From positions 2,232,001 through 2,296,000 of the forward strand of contig NZ_CP054212.1 in NCBI RefSeq assembly GCF_013285385.1: 64,000 bases of DNA, read 5' to 3'. The notes under the pieces are model-generated. The model was not told the origin of the DNA and searched no databases. It saw nothing but the letters and a program-made list of their open reading frames with translations. Below, piece by piece: positions 46,173 to 54,796 of the stretch. Numbering within the stretch: the first letter of the stretch is position 1; the number at the start of each line of letters is the position of its first letter. The DNA comes from Paramixta manurensis. GTDB lineage: Bacteria; Pseudomonadota; Gammaproteobacteria; Enterobacterales; Enterobacteriaceae. Position numbers and translations under genes: made by a program.

Positions 46173-46487
46173 TTACCTCTCAGTGTCCGGCATCTGGTTA
46201 ATGGTAAGTTGACGCTCGGTGGCATTAACTACCGCCATAAATGCCTTAATTCCGGGGTCGGTATCCGGTGTTAACATGCGCATGATTGATTTGGGGTTCC
46301 TGCCTACGTCTCCCGAAATAACCGGGAAACCGCAGGTTGCTGTAATCAGTGTTCTTAGCATAACTTTAGCCGTTTCCACATCTCCGGCAATAATCAGTCT
46401 GCGCACTTCTTTTAACATAACGTCTTTGGTGCCGGGCTCTTCACCAATAAGTGTCACCCACGCATCGCGGTTAAATAATGCTGTCAC
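46173..46487 (-). CDS. XRE-like antidote/transcriptional regulator
   Basis: Protein of 104 aa resembling the putative addiction-module antidote family: an N-terminal helical part (KDVMLKEVRRLIIAGDVETA) then a helix-turn-helix-like segment, GFPVISGDVGRNPKSIMRML, followed by PGIKAFMAVVNATERQL. The start appears to be GTG at 46487 with AGGGGAA upstream. It is first gene of a two-gene unit with the DUF29 gene. No RelE/HigB-type toxin is next to it. Confidence 0.65.
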   Translation of the reverse strand: MTALFNRDAWVTLIGEEPGTKDVMLKEVRRLIIAGDVETAKVMLRTLITATCGFPVISGDVGRNPKSIMRMLTPDTDPGIKAFMAVVNATERQLTINQMPDTER

Positions 46488-46570
46488 TACGGTTATTTCC
46501 CCTGAATATTGACATAAAAAAGGTAACGTATTCGTTACCCTTCGTCAATCATCAGAGCGCTGTTTTCCCG

Positions 46571-46621
46571 TCAGCCGCTAAAGACCTCCCGATACAGATC
46601 TTCTCCATAAGACTGTGCCAT
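46571..46621 (-). pseudogene. Possible remnant of a second DUF29 gene
   Basis: Reading 46621 to 46571 gives MAQSYGEDLYREVFSG and a stop. This resembles the EMAQESYGDAI segment of the intact DUF29 protein, including DNA similarity around CTGTGCCAT. It is very short and could be chance. Confidence 0.35.
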
Positions 46622-46766
46622 GGCACCGGCAATCAGAACCAAGCTTTGCCAGTGTCAGCCCGGCATTTTTTGATGTAAGAGGTTTAGGCGCGGCAATGGC
46701 ACTTGCCTAATTATTGGGCTACGCTACCCTATCCCATACAACCTTGTGGTGTCCTGGAGGATTTCA

Positions 46767-47408
46767 ATGTTGGTACGTGTTGACCTTATTGTCTCGCTCG
46801 ATGGTTTCGCAACTACGACGGACCAAACTCCAGATAATCCATTTGGCGAGGATTGGTCGCGCCTGGTCGGTGCCTATGTTGCCACAAAGACGTTCCAGGA
46901 GCGCGTGCTGCATGACACCAGCGGCCAAGGCACCACAGGCCTGGACGATGCTTATGCGAAGGATTATTTCGAGAACATCGGCGCGGAGATCATGGGGGCC
47001 GGCAAGTTTGGGCTGCATAACTACCCAGACGATCCGAACTGGAAAGGATGGTGGGGTGACGAGCCTCCATTTCACTGCCCCGTTTTCGTCTTGACGAACA
47101 CGCCGCGCCCTTCCCTCGAAATGTCTGGCGGCACCACCTTCCACTTCATTACGGCAAATCCGGTCGAGGCACTAAAGCTGGCTGTCGAAGCCGCCAATGG
47201 CAAAGATGTTCGCATAGGTGGCGGGCCGACTATGGTTCGCGACTATCTTAAGGCCAGGCTCGTTGATTACCTTCACGTGGCCGTCACTCCCATTCTTCTG
47301 GGCGGAGGTGTACGCCTATGGGATGATCTGCGCGGCCTGGAAGCCGGTTATAAGGTCACTTCAGAGACGGCTGAAAGCGGGACTATCCATATCACGTTTC
47401 AGCGCTAA
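46767..47408 (+). CDS. RibD/dihydrofolate reductase-fold family protein
   Basis: Protein of 213 aa with VRVDLIVSLDGFATT at the N-terminus, GAEIMGAGKFGLH (about residue 73), FVLTNTPRPS, and VRIGGGPTMVRDYLKARLVD with the VAVTPILLGGGVRLWD end, the RibD C-terminal/DHFR-like fold common in small NADPH reductases. GGAGG precedes the ATG. Base use differs from the AT-rich genes to the left. Substrate unknown; it contains a KOPS. Confidence 0.82.
   Translation: MLVRVDLIVSLDGFATTTDQTPDNPFGEDWSRLVGAYVATKTFQERVLHDTSGQGTTGLDDAYAKDYFENIGAEIMGAGKFGLHNYPDDPNWKGWWGDEPPFHCPVFVLTNTPRPSLEMSGGTTFHFITANPVEALKLAVEAANGKDVRIGGGPTMVRDYLKARLVDYLHVAVTPILLGGGVRLWDDLRGLEAGYKVTSETAESGTIHITFQR
47108..47115 (-). other. KOPS octamer pointing left
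   Basis: CCCTTCCC on +, i.e. GGGAAGGG on the minus strand, 1.7 kb right of dif and oriented toward it. Confidence 0.6.
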
Positions 47409-47521
47409 CTAACTTACCGGCTTACTGCGCTTACTTTATCTGGCGTCTAAATCATTGACTTACGTCCGAATAATAAGAGAATGATCTTTCCCAGGAAGTT
47501 GCCAGAAAAAGGAAGCCTATC

Positions 47522-48850
47522 ATCATCCGTTCTCGTCACTTTCAGTCCGCCACTAAAGTTAAACGCGTCGGCGCACTGGTCGGCTGCGTGCTTTTACTGG
47601 CGAGCTGCTCTTCAGAGCCGCCGCGTTCTCTGGTTACGCCGTTTCCTTCTGTTACTAAACCACTTCCGGCAAAGCCTCAACAGCCTCAGACTCCGCTACG
47701 TGGTGTTTGGCTCGCGACAGTTTCTCGCCTCGATTGGCCGCCGATAGCCTCCGTTTATGCCAGTAGCCCTGCGTTACGTATTAGCCAGCAGCAGGAAGCA
47801 TTGAAAAACAAGCTGGATAAACTGAAAAGCCTTGGCATTAATACCGTATTCTTTCAGGTTAAACCGGATGGCACCGCGCTCTGGCCTTCGAAAATATTGC
47901 CATGGTCTGATATGTTAACCGGCAATATTGGTCAGGATCCGGGTTACGACCCGCTGCAATTTATTCTTGATGAAGCGCATAAGCGCGGGATGAAAGTGCA
48001 TGCCTGGTTTAATCCTTATCGTGTTGCGGTTAATACTAAACCTTCAACCGTGGCGCAACTGAACCGTACCCTGGCGCTACATCCATCCAGCATATTTGTC
48101 CTGCATCGCGAGTGGATACGCACCGCGGGCGATCGTTTTGTGCTTGATCCGGGTATTCCACAAGTTCGGGACTGGATCACCAGCATTGTCGCCGAAGTCG
48201 TTGCGCGTTACCCGGTGGATGGCGTGCAATTTGATGATTATTTCTATACTGAAACCGCGGGTTCCGCGCTGAATGACAGCCAAACTTACCAAAAATATGG
48301 TCAGGGATTTGCTTCAAAAGCGGATTGGCGACGGCACAACACCCAGCAGTTAATTGAACAGGTTTCGCGCACCATCAAGCAACTGAAACCCAATGTGGAG
48401 TTCGGTGTTAGCCCCGCAGGCGTATGGCGCAATCGTTCGCACGATCCGTTAGGTTCCGATACCCGTGGCGCGGCGGCTTATGATGAATCGTTTGCCGATA
48501 CCCGCCGCTGGGTACAACAAGGGCTACTGGATTATATTGCTCCACAGATATATTGGCCCTTCGCACGCGATGCGGCGCGTTATGATGTGTTGGCAAAATG
48601 GTGGGCGGAGGTAGTAAAACCGACCCACACTCATCTGTATATCGGTATCGCATTGTACAAAGTCGGCCAACCTTCGAAAAACGAGCCAGACTGGACGATA
48701 AATGGCGGCGTGCCAGAGCTAAAGAAACAGCTCGATCTCAACGAGTCTGTGCCACAAATCAATGGCACGATTCTGTTCAGAGAGAACTATCTTAACCAGC
48801 CACAGACCCAGGAAGCCGTCAGTTATCTTAAAAGCCGCTGGGGAAGCTAA
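47522..48850 (+). CDS. digH: Divisome glycosyl hydrolase DigH (YddW), lipoprotein
   Basis: Outer-membrane lipoprotein of the GHL10/DUF187 family that trims denuded septal peptidoglycan glycans. From LRGVWLATVSRLDWPP through INTVFFQVKPDGTALWPSKI, VDGVQFDDYFYTE and GVSPAGVWRNRSHDPLGSDT it is very close to E. coli YddW. The lipobox LLLASC has its cysteine at 47606-47608. No ATG, GTG or TTG lies in frame between the TAA at 47474 and GTG 47588; that GTG would leave only six residues before the cysteine. The basic plus hydrophobic leader (IRSRHFQSATKVKRVGALVG) therefore appears to start at one of three ATC codons (47519, 47522, 47525) after AAGGA at 47509-47513. The coordinate given is the middle option. 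Confidence 0.88.
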   Translation: MIRSRHFQSATKVKRVGALVGCVLLLASCSSEPPRSLVTPFPSVTKPLPAKPQQPQTPLRGVWLATVSRLDWPPIASVYASSPALRISQQQEALKNKLDKLKSLGINTVFFQVKPDGTALWPSKILPWSDMLTGNIGQDPGYDPLQFILDEAHKRGMKVHAWFNPYRVAVNTKPSTVAQLNRTLALHPSSIFVLHREWIRTAGDRFVLDPGIPQVRDWITSIVAEVVARYPVDGVQFDDYFYTETAGSALNDSQTYQKYGQGFASKADWRRHNTQQLIEQVSRTIKQLKPNVEFGVSPAGVWRNRSHDPLGSDTRGAAAYDESFADTRRWVQQGLLDYIAPQIYWPFARDAARYDVLAKWWAEVVKPTHTHLYIGIALYKVGQPSKNEPDWTINGGVPELKKQLDLNESVPQINGTILFRENYLNQPQTQEAVSYLKSRWGS

Positions 48851-48968
48851 TTGGGAGGCGTTTTATCATCCAGAGCGTGGGTATTGTCAGAAAAAAACGG
48901 GAACTTGTACCAGCGGTTTTCCACTTAACAGTCGGAAATCTGGCAAATACCAAAGCAAAGGAAACATA

Positions 48969-49172
48969 ATGATGAAGCGTTTTGTACTCACTACTTTTAT
49001 TGCTGGCCTGCTATGTGCATCACCCTTATACGCTATAGCGGATGCAACGGGTAATGGCGTAGGTAATAGCGGCCCGAGCACCGGAAATGGCGTTGGCAAC
49101 AGCGGTAACGGTGGTATCTCCGGGCCTGCCTGTGACCTGTTGTGCAAACTAAATGGTACCTGTTGCCGTTAA
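48969..49172 (+). CDS. Small secreted Gly/Asn-rich peptide with Cys-rich tail
   Basis: Peptide precursor of 67 aa. The Sec signal peptide MMKRFVLTTFIAGLLCASPL ends with YA (cleavage predicted after residue 22), leaving about 45 residues. These hold two copies of TGNGVGNSG, a Gly/Asn linker and a tail with four cysteines (55, 59, 65, 66 in CDLLCKLNGTCC). AAAGGAAA precedes the double ATG and a clean terminator follows, so it is a genuine single-gene unit. I do not recognise the family; bacteriocin-like or surface-peptide roles are possible but unsupported. Confidence 0.78.
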   Translation: MMKRFVLTTFIAGLLCASPLYAIADATGNGVGNSGPSTGNGVGNSGNGGISGPACDLLCKLNGTCCR

Positions 49173-49198
49173 CTCGCCATTGATCGTCAATCATGCAT

Positions 49199-49226
49199 AA
49201 AAGGATCGGTTAAAGATCCTTTTTTA
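49199..49226 (+). terminator. Rho-independent terminator of the small peptide gene
   Basis: AAAAGGATC, 7-base loop, GATCCTTTTTT with T-run on the + strand; arms also place an A-run for the convergent LysR gene. Confidence 0.88.
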
Positions 49227-49244
49227 TTGGCACCAGAAAACCGA

Positions 49245-50165
49245 TTACCGTTCACGGGCCACCTGTTGCTGGCAAACGTGCAGCACCAACTGACGTAACC
49301 AGCGATGTGCCGGATCGGCCTCTACTCGCGGATGCCACATTTGCGATATCGTAATCTGGTTAGTTTTGACCGGTAGCTCAAAAGTATGAAAAACGCCCTT
49401 CCCATCCGGCAACGCCATCATCAGCGAAGCAGGCACCAGCGCAACCAAATCGGATGATTGCGCCACCGTCAATGCAGCGGGAAAATTCGGCACCACCGCC
49501 GCCACGCGCCAACTCAAGCCTAATGCCGCCAATGCATCGTCTACCGGCCCTTTCACCCGCCCCCGACGTGAGGCAATAACATGGCCGAAATCCGCATATC
49601 TCGCGGCGCTCACCCTGGACTCCGCTTCCAGCGGATGCCCTTTTCGTACTACGCCAATAAAGCGATCCCGAAACAGCGCCTGCAACCGAATCTCCGGTCC
49701 CATTTCCTCTAAAACGCCAATCTCAAGATCAATGATGCCTTCACGCAATGGCATGGCGCTCTTTTCTGGTTTGGGTGCAAAACACAAACACACGCCAGGC
49801 GCGACCGCTGCTGCTGCCGCAATTAGCGCTGCGCCAAATGCGGCAACGAATCCCTCGTTGGTGCGCAGCGTGAAGATGCGTACCAACGTTGATAAATTCA
49901 GGATTGATACGGGCGGACGTAACACACGCCGCGCCGCCGATAACGCATTTTGCGCATCTTGACGCATCTGTTCGGCGTGCGGCGTCAATACCATCTGACG
50001 CCCTGCCCGCACTAGCAGCGGATCGCCAGTGACCGCGCGTAACCTACCGAGTGTCCGGCTCATTGCCGAAGCGCTTAATCCCAGACGACGCGCGGCACCA
50101 ATCACACTGCCTTCAGTAAGCAGCGCATCCAGTGCAATCAGTAAATTAAGGTCAGGTTCAGTCAT
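49245..50165 (-). CDS. LysR-family transcriptional regulator
   Basis: Regulator of 306 aa with HTH (LLTEGSVIGAARRLGLSASA, MSRTLGRLRAVTG; residues 14-48) and a substrate-binding-like effector domain. It is divergent from the SDR gene at 50298 by 132 bases, so it probably controls it. The ATG at 50165 is the second of two start codons (GTG ATG). Ligand unknown. Confidence 0.85.
   Translation of the reverse strand: MTEPDLNLLIALDALLTEGSVIGAARRLGLSASAMSRTLGRLRAVTGDPLLVRAGRQMVLTPHAEQMRQDAQNALSAARRVLRPPVSILNLSTLVRIFTLRTNEGFVAAFGAALIAAAAAVAPGVCLCFAPKPEKSAMPLREGIIDLEIGVLEEMGPEIRLQALFRDRFIGVVRKGHPLEAESRVSAARYADFGHVIASRRGRVKGPVDDALAALGLSWRVAAVVPNFPAALTVAQSSDLVALVPASLMMALPDGKGVFHTFELPVKTNQITISQMWHPRVEADPAHRWLRQLVLHVCQQQVARER
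49396..49403 (-). other. KOPS octamer pointing left
   Basis: CCCTTCCC on +, i.e. GGGAAGGG on minus, right of dif, oriented toward it. Confidence 0.6.
50001..50008 (-). other. KOPS octamer pointing left
   Basis: CCCTGCCC on +, i.e. GGGCAGGG on minus, right of dif, oriented toward it. Confidence 0.6.
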
Positions 50166-50297
50166 CACTTATAGTAGCCTGCGGCGTAATATCAGGGAAG
50201 GCGTTTAGTGCAGTTTATAACTGCAAATGCTGCGCCTTCCGCCTTATCTCACAACGAACTATAGTTGCGTCATCACCCCCGTAAAAGGACATCAATA

Positions 50298-51002
50298 ATG
50301 CCAACCTCCTCTTCGCAACTCACTGTTCTGTTGATTGGCGCTTCCCGTGGTTTGGGCTTTGCCATGGCAGAAGAGTATCTCAAACGAGGCGATAACGTGA
50401 TCGCCACCGGTCGCGCGACCTCTACTGACAAATTGGTTCAACTTGCCGCCCGCTATCCGCAACAACTCACGGTTGAAACCGTCGATATTACCCAGCCAGA
50501 CCAAGTGAATGCACTGTATGATCGACTTCGTGAGCGACAGCTAGATATGCTTTTCGTCAACGCTGGCGTGAAAAACGATGATAGGGAAACCATTGCTGAC
50601 GTTTCCACTGAGGAGTTTACCCGCGTCATGGTGACTAACGCACTGAGTCCAATGCGGGTGATTGAGCGTTTTCAAGATCGGGTTCTGCCAACAGGAACCT
50701 TGGCCGTTATGTCTTCCGGACAAGGCAGCCTGACCAACAACACTAACGGCCATTACGAGGTGTATCGCGGCAGCAAAGCGGCGCTCAATATGTTTATGCG
50801 TAGTTTCGCCGCTCGCCACGAAACGGATCAACGAACCCTGTTGTTAATGGCGCCCGGTTGGGTCCGTACCGATATGGGTGGCCCTGAGGCTCGCTTAAGC
50901 ATTGAGGAAAGTATCCCGGCGCTACTCGACACCATCGCGGCTAACCAGGGTCGTGGCGGACTACACTATCTTGATTATCTGGGGCGTGTCGTTCCCTGGT
51001 AA
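50298..51002 (+). CDS. Short-chain dehydrogenase/reductase
   Basis: SDR of 234 aa. Cofactor loop LIGASRGLGFAMAEEYL (about residue 12), NAGVKNDDRETI (about 85), catalytic Tyr-Lys in YRGSKAALNMF (about 155). AAAAGGAC lies before the ATG at 50298. Divergent from a LysR gene. Substrate unknown. Confidence 0.86.
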   Translation: MPTSSSQLTVLLIGASRGLGFAMAEEYLKRGDNVIATGRATSTDKLVQLAARYPQQLTVETVDITQPDQVNALYDRLRERQLDMLFVNAGVKNDDRETIADVSTEEFTRVMVTNALSPMRVIERFQDRVLPTGTLAVMSSGQGSLTNNTNGHYEVYRGSKAALNMFMRSFAARHETDQRTLLLMAPGWVRTDMGGPEARLSIEESIPALLDTIAANQGRGGLHYLDYLGRVVPW

Positions 51003-51033
51003 CCTCCATTGAGAAAGCCGATAGCCTGCCCCC

Positions 51034-51495
51034 TCACTCGCGTGCTGCGATCAGGCTATCGGCATACTGGCGAACCAGGCGAAACAAGTGATGTACCTCT
51101 TCCGGCGGCCAGTCGGTAAATAAACGGTTCATTAACTGCTGCCGCGCTTGGTCGATTTGGTCAGTCATCGCTTTCCCTTTCTCAGTAATCACGACCTCAC
51201 TCATGCGCTTATCATGAGGATTACTTTGCCTCCCCACCAACTCTTGTACCTGCAGCTTTTTAATTTGCCGACTGACGGTGGTGTAGTCGCGCCCCATACG
51301 GTCGGCCAATTCCACCACGCCAATCGGCCCAAAGCGCTCAATACTGACCAGTAGCGGAAAGAGAATCTGATCAAGGGTGACATCAGCCGCGCGCAGTAAC
51401 TGAATATCGCGTAGCGGATGATTCATGACGCTGAGAATATCGAGTAGTGCGCCATGGAATGTACGAATATCATACTTTATATGTGCATCTTGCAT
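51034..51495 (-). CDS. MarR-family transcriptional regulator
   Basis: Winged-helix dimeric regulator of 153 aa: LADRMGRDYTTVSRQIKKLQ is the recognition region, SNPHDKRMSEVVITEKGKAM the wing. It is divergent from the quinone-reductase-like gene by 72 bases with palindromes between, so it likely represses it. Confidence 0.9.
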   Translation of the reverse strand: MQDAHIKYDIRTFHGALLDILSVMNHPLRDIQLLRAADVTLDQILFPLLVSIERFGPIGVVELADRMGRDYTTVSRQIKKLQVQELVGRQSNPHDKRMSEVVITEKGKAMTDQIDQARQQLMNRLFTDWPPEEVHHLFRLVRQYADSLIAARE

Positions 51496-51526
51496 ATATT
51501 TCTCGTTCAGTTATAGTGCATCAACC

Positions 51527-51543
51527 ATGTGCATTTTACACAT
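51527..51543. promoter_or_regulatory. Palindromic candidate operator for the MarR regulator
   Basis: ATGTGCATTTTACACAT, arms ATGTG/CACAT with a 7-base spacer, in the 72-base divergent gap. A related TATATGTGCATCTTGCATAT stretch overlaps the marR-type gene start (about 51478-51497). Confidence 0.6.
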
Positions 51544-51567
51544 ATCTCATACAAGAGGAATAATTCT

Positions 51568-52515
51568 ATGAAAGCCGCCATTGTTGCCACTCCCGGGGAA
51601 ACTCCATTCTACGGTGACTTCGCGTTACCTTCGGCGGGGGAAAATCAACAACAGATAAAGGTCAGCGCGGCGGCGATCAGCCATGTCGTAAAGAGCCGTG
51701 CCTCTGGTAATCATTATAGTTTTGATGGTGTCTATCCTTTTGTAGTGGGTATTGACGGAGTTGGAACACTGACCGATGGACGAGCGGTTTGGTTTGCTTT
51801 TCCGCCGTCGCCGCTCGGTGCGATGGCGCAATTTACCGTGGTGGATAACGCTAACATCATTTTATTGCCGGAAAACCTCGACCCGGCACGCGCCGCTGCC
51901 ATGGCTAACCCCGGCATGTCGGCCTGGGCCTCGCTGGTTTTCCGCGCCGGGCTACAGCCAGGTGAAAGGGTACTAATTAACGGTGCAACCGGCAGCGCAG
52001 GCAAACTGGCGGTTCAAATCGCCCGCTACCTCGGTGCCAAAAAAATTATTGCGACCGGGCGCAACATAGCGGTACTGCAAAGTCTGGATGTCGACGCCAC
52101 GGTACAGCTCAGTGAAGATCCCGGGGCGCTCAAACAACAGTTCGCTACCCTCGCCGCTGAGCGCATTGATGTGGTGGTAGATTATCTCTGGGGCGACAGC
52201 GCCTTAATGATCTTAACCGCACTGGCGAAATCCCGTGCCGGTGATTATCCCATGCGCTACGTGCAGACCGGCTCGTTAACCGGTGATACCCTTGCGCTGC
52301 CCTCCTCTCTGTTGCGTTCAGCGCCGATCCAACTGATGGGCAGCGGCATTGGTAGTTTACCGTTGTCACAACTGATTGCCGCAACCCAGCAAATGTTTGC
52401 CGCCGCATTACCAGGCCAATTAACCATTGACTACACGCCGGTTCCGCTCCGCGATGTGAAGGAGGCATGGGATAAGGATGACAGCAAAAAACGCACCGTA
52501 TTCCTGATTGAGTAA
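51568..52515 (+). CDS. Quinone oxidoreductase-like MDR family protein
   Basis: Zinc-independent medium-chain oxidoreductase of 315 aa. A GroES-like N-terminal part (MKAAIVATPGETPFYGDFAL) is followed by VGIDGVGTLTDG and the NADPH-binding region INGATGSAGKLAVQIARYLG (about residue 143). GAGGAA precedes the ATG at 51568; the open frame begins upstream without a site. It is presumably controlled by the divergent MarR gene. Natural substrate unknown. Confidence 0.86.
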   Translation: MKAAIVATPGETPFYGDFALPSAGENQQQIKVSAAAISHVVKSRASGNHYSFDGVYPFVVGIDGVGTLTDGRAVWFAFPPSPLGAMAQFTVVDNANIILLPENLDPARAAAMANPGMSAWASLVFRAGLQPGERVLINGATGSAGKLAVQIARYLGAKKIIATGRNIAVLQSLDVDATVQLSEDPGALKQQFATLAAERIDVVVDYLWGDSALMILTALAKSRAGDYPMRYVQTGSLTGDTLALPSSLLRSAPIQLMGSGIGSLPLSQLIAATQQMFAAALPGQLTIDYTPVPLRDVKEAWDKDDSKKRTVFLIE

Positions 52516-52603
52516 GGCTCTTTTATCAACATGCTAGCTGGAAACTTCATCCATACTGACATCATTAAGCAAACGTCGTGCCTCAACGCGACAGGGAGGA
52601 GTG

Positions 52604-53389
52604 ATGATCCAGCTATGCAAAACCTGCGGTACGTCTTACGCTGCGCCGGTCGAACACTGTAAAATCTGTGAGGATGACCGGCAATATGTACCGGCCGCCG
52701 GGCAGCAGTGGCTTTCTGACAAGCAGCTACAGGCTACCCATACCAATAAATGGCAGTTATTGGAAAAAGGGCTATTAAGTTTGAATACCGTGCCGACATT
52801 TGCCATTGGTCAGCGTGCCCTTTTGCTGCGTACCGCCGAAGGTAATATCCTTTGGGATTGCATTGCCAATCTGGATGATGCCACCAAAACGCTGATTGAA
52901 GCACTGGGCGGCCTGAAAGCGATTGCGATTTCACATCCGCACTACTATTCCACCATGCAGGATTGGGCCGCCGCCTTCAATGCGCCCATCTATCTTCATG
53001 CTGATGACAGCGCGTGGATTATGCGTGACAGCCCGGCGATCACATTGTGGAATGGCGAAACGCAGGCGCTGACTCAGGATGTTCAAATTGTCCGGCTGGG
53101 CGGGCATTTTGCCGGTGGCAGCGTATTGCACTGGAACCACGCCGGTGGCGTATTGCTGGCTGGCGATATTTTGCAGGTGACGCCGGGTGCCGATCGCGTC
53201 TCGTTTATGTGGAGCTATCCGAATATGCTGCCGCTCTCCGCTACGGCAGTCAGTACCATCGCCGCCCGTATCAAGCCGCTCAGTTTCGAACGGCTATACG
53301 GCGCCTTTGAGGGCCAGAACATGCTACAGCAGGCCAAACAGAACGTGCTGGCCTCCGCGCAACACTATCTCACCTGCCTGCGGCAGTAG
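52604..53389 (+). CDS. MBL-fold hydrolase-like protein with N-terminal Cys motif
   Basis: Protein of 261 aa. The N-terminus has paired cysteines (CKTCGTSYAAPVEHCKICED), a zinc-ribbon-like knuckle. The MBL-fold region has ISHPHYYSTM where classical enzymes have HxHxDH, VRLGGHFAGGSVLHW, and VLLAGDILQV. The altered first motif may change metal binding. GGGAGGA lies upstream of GTG-ATG; the ATG is used here. Ends one base before the convergent MFS gene. Confidence 0.78.
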   Translation: MIQLCKTCGTSYAAPVEHCKICEDDRQYVPAAGQQWLSDKQLQATHTNKWQLLEKGLLSLNTVPTFAIGQRALLLRTAEGNILWDCIANLDDATKTLIEALGGLKAIAISHPHYYSTMQDWAAAFNAPIYLHADDSAWIMRDSPAITLWNGETQALTQDVQIVRLGGHFAGGSVLHWNHAGGVLLAGDILQVTPGADRVSFMWSYPNMLPLSATAVSTIAARIKPLSFERLYGAFEGQNMLQQAKQNVLASAQHYLTCLRQ

Positions 53390-53390
53390 G

Positions 53391-54749
53391 TCAGGATGGC
53401 ATCGGCTGGCCGGTTCGGTCCTGTAGCCGCCATAATGCCGCCATGCCGAGGATAGCGCCGCTCATCAGATAAAACGCCGGGATCAGCGTCATACCGGTTT
53501 TTTCAATTAACCAGGTATTGATCAACGGTGCCGTACCGCCCAACAGCGAAACCGAGAGATTATAGCTAATCGCAAAGCAGCTATAACGGACGGTGGTTCC
53601 AAACATGGAGGTCAACGTGGCGGGAACCGTGCCTTCAAAAAACAGCATCGCGAGGATTAAAACGCCCATGCCGATGATAATCGCCGGTAAGCCGTGAGTT
53701 TGCAGCGCCCAAAAAACCGGCACGGCGCAGAGCACCATCAGAACACAGCCGACCAATAGCATCCTCTTGCGCCCTATTCTATCGCCCATCATGCCAAATA
53801 TCGGGATAAACACTAACAGCAAAAGTGTCGCGATCAATGAAAGATTAGCGCTGAATGTCTGCGAACGACCAAGGAACGTAACTAAATAACCGGGGATATA
53901 ACCCAGCACAATGTAATAGTTGATATTAAAGGTTGCAACCAAACCGGCACTTCTAAGTAATTGTGGCCATTCGCGCAAAATCAGCGACCACAGTGAACGA
54001 GATGGCTGATTCAATCGCGACTTGTTGGCCTGCATCTCCCGGAAAACCGGGGTTTCATCGACTTTCAGCCGAATAAATAGCGCGATAATCCCCATCAGTC
54101 CGGCAATCAGGAATGGAATACGCCAACCCCAGGCAACCATCGCGTCCTGGCCCACATAGCGCTCGATGACATTGACGATCACACCGCCAACCAAGAAACC
54201 GGCAATATTGCCGAATTCGAGCCAACTGGTAAAAAAGGTACGCTTCTTATCCGGGCTGTGTTCGGCGATGAAAATACAGGAACCACCGTATTCGCCGCCG
54301 GTCGACAACCCCTGCAACATACGCATTACCACCAACAGAATGGGGGCGGCAATGCCAATGCTGTGATAAGCAGGAATGCAGGCAATCGCTAATGTTGCCA
54401 ACGACATTAAGCTAATGCTGGTGACTAGCGCGGTGCGACGACCATATTTATCGCCTAGTGGGCCGAACAGGAAACCACCCAACGGACGAATAACAAAACC
54501 GGCGGCGAAAGCGGCATACACAGCAATCAGTTCGTTGTAACGGTTGGCCTCCGGAAAAAAAACCTTGGCCATAATTAACGACATGGAGGAGTAGATGGCG
54601 AAGTCGAACCACTCCACCATATTGCCTAAGGTAACGCCGGTGACGATTTTCGATAACCCGCTGTTTTTTTCCTCTGGTACAGGCCGGGTATTCTCCTTTA
54701 CATAATTTACCGCTCCATTCATGGCTGGATTTATTGTTGTCTGTTTCAT
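53391..54749 (-). CDS. MFS transporter, metabolite:H+ symporter (MHS) type
   Basis: Twelve-helix transporter of 452 aa. VTLGNMVEWFDFAIYSSMSL (first helix) and RPLGGFLFGPLGDKYGRRTA (motif A) are hallmarks of the MHS group (ProP, ShiA, KgtP relatives). A long cytosolic N-terminus (1-32) precedes helix 1. Substrate may relate to the adjacent SDR/FMO genes on the same strand. AGGGTAAG precedes the ATG. Confidence 0.86.
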   Translation of the reverse strand: MKQTTINPAMNGAVNYVKENTRPVPEEKNSGLSKIVTGVTLGNMVEWFDFAIYSSMSLIMAKVFFPEANRYNELIAVYAAFAAGFVIRPLGGFLFGPLGDKYGRRTALVTSISLMSLATLAIACIPAYHSIGIAAPILLVVMRMLQGLSTGGEYGGSCIFIAEHSPDKKRTFFTSWLEFGNIAGFLVGGVIVNVIERYVGQDAMVAWGWRIPFLIAGLMGIIALFIRLKVDETPVFREMQANKSRLNQPSRSLWSLILREWPQLLRSAGLVATFNINYYIVLGYIPGYLVTFLGRSQTFSANLSLIATLLLLVFIPIFGMMGDRIGRKRMLLVGCVLMVLCAVPVFWALQTHGLPAIIIGMGVLILAMLFFEGTVPATLTSMFGTTVRYSCFAISYNLSVSLLGGTAPLINTWLIEKTGMTLIPAFYLMSGAILGMAALWRLQDRTGQPMPS

Positions 54750-54796
54750 TGTCTTACCCTGTCAGATTGAGTGGGAGTACGACGAACGTACGGTTT

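Noticed and set aside
47588..48850. digH starting at GTG 47588
   Set aside because: It would leave only VLLLAS before the lipobox cysteine, too short for a lipoprotein signal, while an intact leader is encoded upstream in frame.
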